Below, piece after piece: positions 37,566-42,809 of a stretch of 44,372 nucleotides of DNA (its first letter is position 1; the number at the start of each line of letters is the position of its first letter). The notes under the pieces are model-generated. The model was not told the origin of the DNA and searched no databases. It worked only from the letters and a program-made list of their open reading frames with translations. The stretch spans positions 1 through 44,372 of IMG/VR virus record IMGVR_UViG_3300025030_000193, one strand, 5' to 3'. A program made the translations under genes and the position numbers. The stretch is from a virus.

Positions 37566-38549
37566 ATGACATACAGTGAAATTCTAAAGATGAAAGAAAT
37601 GTCCCGCCTTGAGGGCGAGATGAAATTTGCGAATCCAACAGAGAAAGATGTACACGTAGATTCGGTGCTTTCGGGTGTTTCTATCCGATACACCAATGAT
37701 GAGTTAATCGCTGACCAGGTTCTTCCCGTGGTTCCCGTCAAAAAGGAATCCGACAAGTACTACACATATACCCGCGCTTGGAAGCTTCCCCAGTCCGAGA
37801 GGGCTGCCGGTGCTGAAGCAAACGAGGTAGAATGGAATGTTGGCACAGACACGTATCAATGTGAGGAATATGCGTTGAAAGACCTTATCCCTGACAGAGT
37901 GCGCGACAACGCCGACAATCCGCTCGATATGGACGTAGACACCACGGAAAATCTGACAGAGTTGATTCAATTAGGGCGAGAGAAAAGAGTTGCCGACATC
38001 GTTTTTGCTGCCGGCACGTATGGTTCTCAGACCTCTGCTTTAGCTGGAGTTAACCGCTGGGATGACTACGCAGGTAGCGACCCCGTCGGAGACGTCCGCA
38101 CAGCAAGGAGCACAGTTCACGCTGCCACTGGCAAGATGCCCAACGTCATGGTTATCGGGTATCAAGCTTACTTGAAACTTCTTGACCATCCCGACATTCT
38201 GGAGAGAATAAAATACACGCAACGCGGTATCGTAACCGCCGACATCATAGCTGCCGTCTTCGAAGTAGACAGGCTATTGGTCGGAAAAGCGTTGTACGAC
38301 TCCACACAGGAGGGCGTTGCAGAAAGCTTGGGATACGTCTGGGGAAAATCGGTTGCACTGCTTTACGCGGAACCGTCACCAGGCTTGAAGAAAGTGTCAT
38401 TCGGCTATCAGTTCCAGAGTAGAGGTTTTAGAACCAAGAAATGGAGAGTCGAAGGCAGAGAAGGGGATTTTGTAGAGGCAGGAGAAATCCGGGACGAGAA
38501 AATAGTTTCTGCCGGATGTGGGTATCTTTACACCACAGTCGTATCGTAA
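37566..38549 (+). CDS. Major capsid protein
   Basis: The 327-residue product is the head shell protein by position and content: an N-terminal arm, YTNDELIADQVLPVVPVKKE and YYTYTRAWKLPQSERAAGAE as in the Mu-like HK97-fold capsid proteins, EYALKDLIPDRVRDNADNP, then the spine-helix region with VNRWDDYAGSDPVGDVRTAR, PNVMVIGYQAYLKLLDHPDI, and an ending GREGDFVEAGEIRDEKIVS. GGGAGGTGAAAA precedes the ATG. No separate capsid gene is seen, so this is the main shell subunit. Confidence 0.85.
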   Translation: MTYSEILKMKEMSRLEGEMKFANPTEKDVHVDSVLSGVSIRYTNDELIADQVLPVVPVKKESDKYYTYTRAWKLPQSERAAGAEANEVEWNVGTDTYQCEEYALKDLIPDRVRDNADNPLDMDVDTTENLTELIQLGREKRVADIVFAAGTYGSQTSALAGVNRWDDYAGSDPVGDVRTARSTVHAATGKMPNVMVIGYQAYLKLLDHPDILERIKYTQRGIVTADIIAAVFEVDRLLVGKALYDSTQEGVAESLGYVWGKSVALLYAEPSPGLKKVSFGYQFQSRGFRTKKWRVEGREGDFVEAGEIRDEKIVSAGCGYLYTTVVS

Positions 38550-38567
38550 AGAAAACCTTTTTGATAA

Positions 38568-38618
38568 CGGGGTAGGGGCAGTGAGGACAAACAATACCTG
38601 CTCAAATATCCTAACCCG
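38568..38618 (+). other. Stem-loop leader between capsid gene and next structural gene
   Basis: CGGGGTAGG (38568-38576) pairs with CCTAACCCG (38610-38618) with one mismatch, enclosing GCAG/CTGC (38578-38581 and 38598-38601). There is no T run, so it is not a normal terminator. It may be a processing or stability element that separates capsid mRNA from downstream genes. Confidence 0.35.
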
Positions 38619-38659
38619 AAAAAGGAGTTGACACTCTGTAAAGGAGGTGAAAAGCAACT

Positions 38660-39268
38660 ATGATTATCAAAAACAAATGGGCAACATATTTAGGCTATGG
38701 TTATGCTGGCTTATTCGGGGTTTGGGCGCAGAGATGGCTCGCTCCGGACGCAGCAGCCGTAGCGGTCGTTCACGCAGCAATAACCTGCACAACGGCGGTT
38801 CAAACAATCACAACTGGTATTACTAACCCAGACTTTGCAAGGACGCTCGTTGCGAAAACAACGAAAGCGGGCGGAAGCATGGCTGGGAAGATAGTAACGA
38901 TTTACGGAACCGACATTAGGGGAACTGCAATTTCAGAAGAAATTACCTGTGGTGATGACACCGCAGCGGGAGGCACAAAAGCATTCAAGACTGTTTCGTC
39001 AATCGTTATTCCGACTAGGGTAACAGCAGGAGACACAATTTCGATCGGCATAGGCGACAAACTGGGTCTGGAAATGATTCCCTACATAGCGGTCGCAATT
39101 TCAGCGCATCATGGAGCAACACTGGAGGGTACACTTCCAACGATTACAAAAGGGGCATCCATTGACCTGTGCTTAGCGGATTTCAATAGCGCCTGCGGGG
39201 CGGATCACGACCAACACGTTGTGTACTATACGGCTGACAGACCGACGAGATTGAGCAGGACAAGCTAA
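38660..39268 (+). CDS. Structural protein of unknown role downstream of the capsid gene
   Basis: A 202-residue Ala/Thr-rich beta protein. It has an aromatic start (WATYLGYGYAGLFGVWAQRW), strands MAGKIVTIYGTDIRGTAISE and VSSIVIPTRVTAGDTISIG, and a more polar end. The pattern resembles capsid-associated or neck proteins of environmental siphoviruses. AAAGGAGGTGAAAA precedes the ATG. I cannot name the family. Confidence 0.55.
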   Translation: MIIKNKWATYLGYGYAGLFGVWAQRWLAPDAAAVAVVHAAITCTTAVQTITTGITNPDFARTLVAKTTKAGGSMAGKIVTIYGTDIRGTAISEEITCGDDTAAGGTKAFKTVSSIVIPTRVTAGDTISIGIGDKLGLEMIPYIAVAISAHHGATLEGTLPTITKGASIDLCLADFNSACGADHDQHVVYYTADRPTRLSRTS

Positions 39269-39272
39269 GTAG

Positions 39273-39318
39273 TGTTATAGTTTAGTTGTGCCAAGCGGTT
39301 CCTCTGAAACGCGGGCAC
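39273..39318 (+). promoter_or_regulatory. Extended -10 promoter with a 5' stem-loop leader
   Basis: TGTTATAGT (39273-39281) is an extended -10. The predicted start, about 39288, is the first base of a hairpin: GTGCC (39288-39292) with GGCAC (39314-39318), continuing inward with GCGGTT/AAACGC. A hairpin at the very 5' end would protect the mRNA. The gene at 39358 follows, behind GGGAGGTGAAAA. Confidence 0.5.
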
Positions 39319-39357
39319 GTAAAATATACAAAAAAATTAAAGAGGGAGGTGAAAAAT

Positions 39358-40122
39358 ATGGCATTACCTAGAAGTTTGGGTGCTAGAGAATATGGTAAAT
39401 TCCGTCCTACAAGGCACGGAGAGGTAGCTGTTGGCGTGACCAACGAGGATGAGGCTGACCCCATTACGTTGAACGTTACCGCCAGCGGTGATACCGAAAT
39501 TATCCCTACCCCTGGGGCGGGCGAGAACATTGTTGTCAAAGGATTCCATTTCAGCAACGCCGGTGCTTCAAAAATTACAGTTTCCCTGAAGGCAGGGTCG
39601 GGCGGGCAAGAGAAGTTTTCTACCTGCTTGGTTGCGGATGGCGGGAGCTTCGACAAAAACCTGATAGGCAGGTATTGGAGACTTCCCCTCAACAAATCCC
39701 TTGTGGTTGTGTTGAGCGGTGCGGGAGACGTGCTTGTTACGATAGAGACAGAAGGCGGGACAGAGCCAGCCCAAGAAGCTGCAACCCTGACCGACGCATT
39801 AGTAATTACCGAGGCATTAGCCACGGAAACAGGTAAGCAAGTAACTGATGCTCAAAGCATTGCGGTAGCTCTTACAAAGAAAGCTGCTGGTGCAGGAAAG
39901 AGCGAAGCCCTGCCGATTGCGGAGCAGTTAGCGAACGTGACTACCCTGACGTTGAGCGACACCTTGAGCATTGCGGAAAGTGAAATTGAGGAGGCAGGGG
40001 TTAGCGGATTAGCTGACTCGATTGCTATTGTGGAGTCACTTGATACAATAGAAGTAGGCAAGAACTTTTCTGAGTCCGTTGGTATCAACGAGGCGGAAGT
40101 GATTGTTCATACGCCAGGTTAA
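39358..40122 (+). CDS. Virion protein with beta-sandwich domain and D-S-I-x-I-x-E repeats
   Basis: A 254-residue protein. Residues about 15-145 form a compact beta domain (DPITLNVTASGDTEIIPTPG, NIVVKGFHFSNAGASKITVS, GDVLVTIETEGG). The rest is at least six imperfect repeats of 15-20 residues: LTDALVITEALA, VTDAQSIAVALT, SEALPIAEQLAN, LSDTLSIAESE, LADSIAIVESLD, FSESVGINEAE. One similar unit (ALSDSISFSESLS) appears in the tail-spike-like protein at 42810. I chose the ATG at 39358 after GGGAGGTGAAAA. A likely head fibre or decoration protein. Confidence 0.6.
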   Translation: MALPRSLGAREYGKFRPTRHGEVAVGVTNEDEADPITLNVTASGDTEIIPTPGAGENIVVKGFHFSNAGASKITVSLKAGSGGQEKFSTCLVADGGSFDKNLIGRYWRLPLNKSLVVVLSGAGDVLVTIETEGGTEPAQEAATLTDALVITEALATETGKQVTDAQSIAVALTKKAAGAGKSEALPIAEQLANVTTLTLSDTLSIAESEIEEAGVSGLADSIAIVESLDTIEVGKNFSESVGINEAEVIVHTPG

Positions 40123-40143
40123 AAAAGAGGGAGGTGAAAAATC

Positions 40144-40506
40144 ATGAAAATCAGAGTATTACTTGGCTCTATCAAGCTTGATGATACCGTTTATGCCAAG
40201 GGTCAAACTTTGGAATTGGACGACACGCAAGCAAAAGCGATAATCCGAGAAGGGGTAGCCGAAGAAGTGCAACTACTTGCACCGGCGGAAGAACCCAAGA
40301 AGGAAGAGACCCCTGTTGAGGAAAAAGCCGACGAGAAGCCCAAGGAAGCACCCGAAAACACGGTTAGTGCCGAACCTTCATTGGATTGGACACGCAGAGA
40401 GTTAGTGGCTCACGCTACCAGTCTTGGAATTGAGGACGCCGACAAACTGGGAGCTAAAGAAAAGATTTTAGAGGCAATCCAAGCAAAGGGGGTGAAAACA
40501 GCATGA
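40144..40506 (+). CDS. Virion-associated protein with linker and C-terminal HeH/SAP-like domain
   Basis: A 120-residue protein in three parts: an N-terminal strand-rich piece (IRVLLGSIKLDDTVYAKGQT) ending in a helix with AKAIIREGVAEEV, a Lys/Glu/Pro linker, and a C-terminal helix-extended-loop-helix (WTRRELVAHATSLGIEDAD...ILEAIQAKG) like HeH/SAP motifs. N-terminal pieces of this type appear in FluMu-like structural proteins. GGGAGGTGAAAA precedes the ATG. Confidence 0.6.
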   Translation: MKIRVLLGSIKLDDTVYAKGQTLELDDTQAKAIIREGVAEEVQLLAPAEEPKKEETPVEEKADEKPKEAPENTVSAEPSLDWTRRELVAHATSLGIEDADKLGAKEKILEAIQAKGVKTA

Positions 40507-40685
40507 GTATTAAACTGACAAAAACTATTGATGGCAAAAAGGTCGAGCTCGACTTGATTTTTCTTAACGGAAAGTCTGTCGTGCGAGATAGCAACCTCAA
40601 GGAATTAGAAAAAAAAGGAGTAACCAAGTCTGTTTTGAAAAAAGCGGGATTTGACGTTGAGGCGGATGAATTGAAGAAGGTTTGA
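40503..40685 (+). CDS. Small protein of unknown function in the head operon
   Basis: A 60-residue basic protein with strands (KLTKTIDGKKVELDLIFL) and a helix (NLKELEKKGVTKSVLKKAG). It overlaps the previous gene by ATGA behind AAAGGGGGTGAAAA. It may be the last member of the head accessory unit; the gene after it has its own strong ribosome site. Confidence 0.55.
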   Translation: MSIKLTKTIDGKKVELDLIFLNGKSVVRDSNLKELEKKGVTKSVLKKAGFDVEADELKKV

Positions 40686-40748
40686 CAACACCGCTTTCAT
40701 TTGACCCCAAAAGGGTAAATTTCATTATGGAAAGGAGGTGAAAAAAAT

Positions 40749-41207
40749 ATGAATGCAGGACTAAATATAGTAGGACACGGACGGGCAGTCCTTCGGGACG
40801 AGGCGGGAAAAATCAAGGAGCTTCGTGAGTTCGACAACGTCTTTACCGACGTAGGAGACGCCCACGTAGCAGACCAGATGGCTTCGATTCCAGGTGAGGG
40901 AGCAATGTCTGATATGTCTATTGGAACAGTGACTACTACTTTGACCGCAGGCGACACGCAACTCGGAGGAGAACTGGATAGAAATACCCTAACTTCCTTC
41001 ACGCAGGGCGCAGGAGGCGACGACAACAAAGTGGTTTACGTAGGAGACTGGGCAGCTGCAGATGGTACTGGTGCTATTACAGAAGCAGGTATCTTCAACA
41101 GCCACACAGCTGACTCTGGAACAATGTTATGTGCGCAGACGTTCTCGGTCATCAACAAAGGAGCGAGTGATACTTTACAAATCACGTGGACAGTAACCTT
41201 CGGTTGA
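40749..41207 (+). CDS. Structural protein (fibre- or tail-associated, unknown)
   Basis: A 152-residue beta-rich protein: LNIVGHGRAVLRDEAGKIKE, NVFTDVGDAHVADQMASIP, NKVVYVGDWAAADGTGAITE, AGIFNSHTADSGTMLCAQTF and the end LQITWTVTFG. Alternating G/T/D turns suggest a beta-sandwich virion protein, similar in style to phage proteins annotated as tail fibre or capsid components. The last eight codons are repeated, with synonymous changes, after the next gene (41815-41841). AAAGGAGGTGAAAA precedes the ATG. Confidence 0.6.
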   Translation: MNAGLNIVGHGRAVLRDEAGKIKELREFDNVFTDVGDAHVADQMASIPGEGAMSDMSIGTVTTTLTAGDTQLGGELDRNTLTSFTQGAGGDDNKVVYVGDWAAADGTGAITEAGIFNSHTADSGTMLCAQTFSVINKGASDTLQITWTVTFG

Positions 41208-41211
41208 GGAC

Positions 41212-41241
41212 TTGAATAGTGTCGTTTGGGTATGTTATAAT
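41212..41241 (+). promoter_or_regulatory. Promoter of the HNH endonuclease gene
   Basis: TTGAAT (41212-41217), an 18-base spacer and TATAAT (41236-41241), with TGT before the -10 giving an extended element. The predicted start is the A of the HNH ATG at 41248, so this mRNA should be leaderless. The promoter lies inside the inserted segment. Confidence 0.7.
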
Positions 41242-41247
41242 TAGGTT

Positions 41248-41805
41248 ATGAAACCCAAGTGGCATTGGATGAATCAACCAAGAGTCAAATATCAAGAAGC
41301 TCTTAGAGGAATGTCTAAGGGCTGGGGAAAAAAGCCAAGAACTGGAAAAACATTAAAATGTTCTATTTGTAACAGAGATTTTTACCTGAGACCATCTCTT
41401 ATCAAAAGAGCCAAAAAAAACTATTGTTCAAAAAGATGTTTTAATGAATCTAAGAAAGGCTCAATTCCAAAGAACATTAAAATAGCTCAAAAGAATAGCC
41501 CGATAAAATCTGGCAAGGAAAATATTAATTGGAAGGGTGGAATTACACCTTACCCAAAAGAATGGACAGGCTCTTTGCATTACAGGGTTTGGGTAAGGGA
41601 TAAAAACGCTTGCCAGAAATGCGGTAAAGTCGGGGTAAAAAGAACAGACCTTATTGTTCACCACAAAGACTTTATCAAGGAGAATTGTGGGATTGGCAAT
41701 CTAGTTCTCCTTTGCAGGTCTTGCCATATGAGGGTTCACTGGCAAGCCAATAAAGGAATACCAGGGTTGAAAAAATTTAATAGGATTCTTTTAAGAGCTT
41801 CTTGA
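41248..41805 (+). CDS. Free-standing HNH endonuclease
   Basis: A 185-residue basic protein. It has an N-terminal zinc ribbon (LKCSICNRDF, NYCSKRCFNE, 37-75), a middle linker with NWKGGITPYP as in phage HNH homing enzymes, and an HNH domain: RDKNACQKCGKVG, DLIVHHKDFIKENC, NLVLLCRSCHMRVHW. These enzymes nick or cut related genomes lacking the insert and so spread. It has its own promoter but no ribosome site, unlike its neighbours, and is AT-rich. A partial copy of the upstream gene's end follows it. Confidence 0.85.
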   Translation: MKPKWHWMNQPRVKYQEALRGMSKGWGKKPRTGKTLKCSICNRDFYLRPSLIKRAKKNYCSKRCFNESKKGSIPKNIKIAQKNSPIKSGKENINWKGGITPYPKEWTGSLHYRVWVRDKNACQKCGKVGVKRTDLIVHHKDFIKENCGIGNLVLLCRSCHMRVHWQANKGIPGLKKFNRILLRAS

Positions 41806-41814
41806 TAGACTAAG

Positions 41815-41841
41815 GCTACCTGGACGGTAACCTTTGGTTAA
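41815..41841 (+). pseudogene. Duplicated 3' end of the upstream structural gene
   Basis: Codons for ATWTVTFG then TAA repeat the end of the gene at 40749 (ITWTVTFG then TGA at 41181-41207). The DNA TGGACRGTAACCTTYGGTT is shared over 19 bases, differing only at third codon positions, and the stop differs (TAA against TGA). An in-frame TAG at 41806 shows it is not translated. It is a divergent homologous fragment, not a simple target duplication. Confidence 0.65.
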
Positions 41842-41866
41842 AATTGAAATCTAATCGAACATAAAG

Positions 41867-41887
41867 AACGACTGTATCTTAGTCGTT
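41867..41887 (+). other. Hairpin upstream of the glycosyltransferase promoter
   Basis: AACGACT (41867-41873) and AGTCGTT (41881-41887) form a perfect seven-base stem around a seven-base loop. No T run follows, so it is not a standard terminator; it could be an operator or the end of the HNH transcript. Confidence 0.4.
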
Positions 41888-41906
41888 GGAGCGGAGCGGG
41901 TGGGAA

Positions 41907-41935
41907 TTGAAATTTACATCAAAAATTGTTACTAT
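41907..41935 (+). promoter_or_regulatory. Promoter of the late-region glycosyltransferase
   Basis: TTGAAA (41907-41912), a 17-base spacer and TACTAT (41930-41935), with TGT directly before the -10. The next ATG is 41953 behind a weak AGGGG. This gives the glycosyltransferase its own transcript. Confidence 0.6.
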
Positions 41936-41952
41936 GGTTTTAGGGGTTTCTT

Positions 41953-42624
41953 ATGGACAAAATCAGCATACTCGTAGCGATTACCCACACCGGCGACGTT
42001 GTTGCCGGTCTTGAGTCCAAGCTTTCGAAATGGATTTACGAAAGCCCTAACCCCGCGGAGCTTCACTTCTCGCAGATCAACCCGACGTATTCAAACCGGA
42101 ACACGGTTGTTAAGTACTTCCTTGAAAAAACTGCTCATACGCATCTTCTTTTCATCGACTCCGACACGGTTCCCTTCGACAATCCCCTTCCGATGGCGGA
42201 GCTGGGGCTGGACATCGTCGGCGGAGTGTATCCCATGTGGCGGATAGACCATTACGAGTGGCTTGCCATGCTTCATCAGCCGGACGGGCACTACAAAATG
42301 CTTCCGGCGGACAACCGGAAGGGACTCGTCGAGTGTGACGGGATAGGCGCGGGGTGCATGATGATCAAACGTGAAGTCCTGAAATCGCTCACAGCGCCCT
42401 TTGTTGACAAGGTGCGGGAGGACGGTCGGCGGGAAATCGGGCACGACTACTACTTCTGCGAGCGCGCGAAGGCTCTGGGGTACAAGGTTTTCGCGGATTG
42501 GGAAGTACTCTGCGACCACGTCAAGCAGGTGCCACTCATCGCCATCGTACAAGCCCTAAAGCGCAGTTTTGACGAGGGCGTGAAGGTGGGGCTTGACAAG
42601 GCAAAAGAAAACTCGGTAGTATAA
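41953..42624 (+). CDS. GT-A glycosyltransferase (family 2-like)
   Basis: A 223-residue GT-A enzyme. It has SILVAITHTGDVV at the start, a NRNTVVKYFLEKTAHTHLLF helix-strand, the metal motif DSD within LFIDSDTVPFD (about 71-73), DIVGGVYPMW, ECDGIGAGCMMIKREVLK and GHDYYFCERAKALGYKVF with its likely catalytic Asp. The layout parallels residues 20-200 of the glycosyltransferase-methyltransferase fusion at 24747. It lies among virion genes with its own promoter, so virion-protein or host-glycan modification is possible. Confidence 0.75.
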   Translation: MDKISILVAITHTGDVVAGLESKLSKWIYESPNPAELHFSQINPTYSNRNTVVKYFLEKTAHTHLLFIDSDTVPFDNPLPMAELGLDIVGGVYPMWRIDHYEWLAMLHQPDGHYKMLPADNRKGLVECDGIGAGCMMIKREVLKSLTAPFVDKVREDGRREIGHDYYFCERAKALGYKVFADWEVLCDHVKQVPLIAIVQALKRSFDEGVKVGLDKAKENSVV

Positions 42625-42667
42625 GATGATGTGGAGCGGTGGGGGCAAAATGCCCCTGCTGCGACAC

Positions 42668-42688
42668 GGTAGCACCCGAGGTGTTACC
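42668..42688 (+). other. Hairpin in the leader before the tail-spike-like gene
   Basis: GGTAGCACC (42668-42676) pairs with GGTGTTACC (42680-42688) through one G-T pair around CGA. A smaller GGGGCA/TGCCCC stem lies just upstream (about 42641-42656). Together with the terminator at 42767 these make the 185-base gap strongly structured. Confidence 0.5.
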
Positions 42689-42713
42689 ACAGGAAGTTAA
42701 AGGAGGAAATTTA

Positions 42714-42806
42714 ATGGAGACATTTACACAAGATTTTCTTGCGTGCAATAAGTTGCATAATTCTGTGCTCTGTCTTTTTGATGGCAGGGCTTTTTTTATG
42801 GAGTAA
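42714..42806 (+). CDS. Possible 30-residue leader peptide
   Basis: A strong AAAGGAGG ribosome site precedes an ATG opening a 30-codon frame (METFTQDFLACNKLHNS...). It ends in TAA three bases before the tail-spike-like gene. The 3' half of the frame is itself a terminator hairpin (42767-42797). Either it is a leader peptide whose translation affects the terminator, or a chance frame. The ribosome site is the main support. Confidence 0.4.
   Translation: METFTQDFLACNKLHNSVLCLFDGRAFFME
42767..42797 (+). terminator. Rho-independent terminator before the tail-spike-like gene
   Basis: GCTCTGTC (42767-42774) pairs over eight bases, including two G-T pairs, with GGCAGGGC (42783-42790), followed by seven T. 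It would end the glycosyltransferase transcript just before the ATG at 42810. Confidence 0.65.
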
Positions 42807-42809
42807 CCT

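Noticed and set aside
38628-38660. TTGACA before the structural gene at 38660 as a promoter
   Set aside because: Only the ribosome site and coding start follow within the required distance; no -10 is present.
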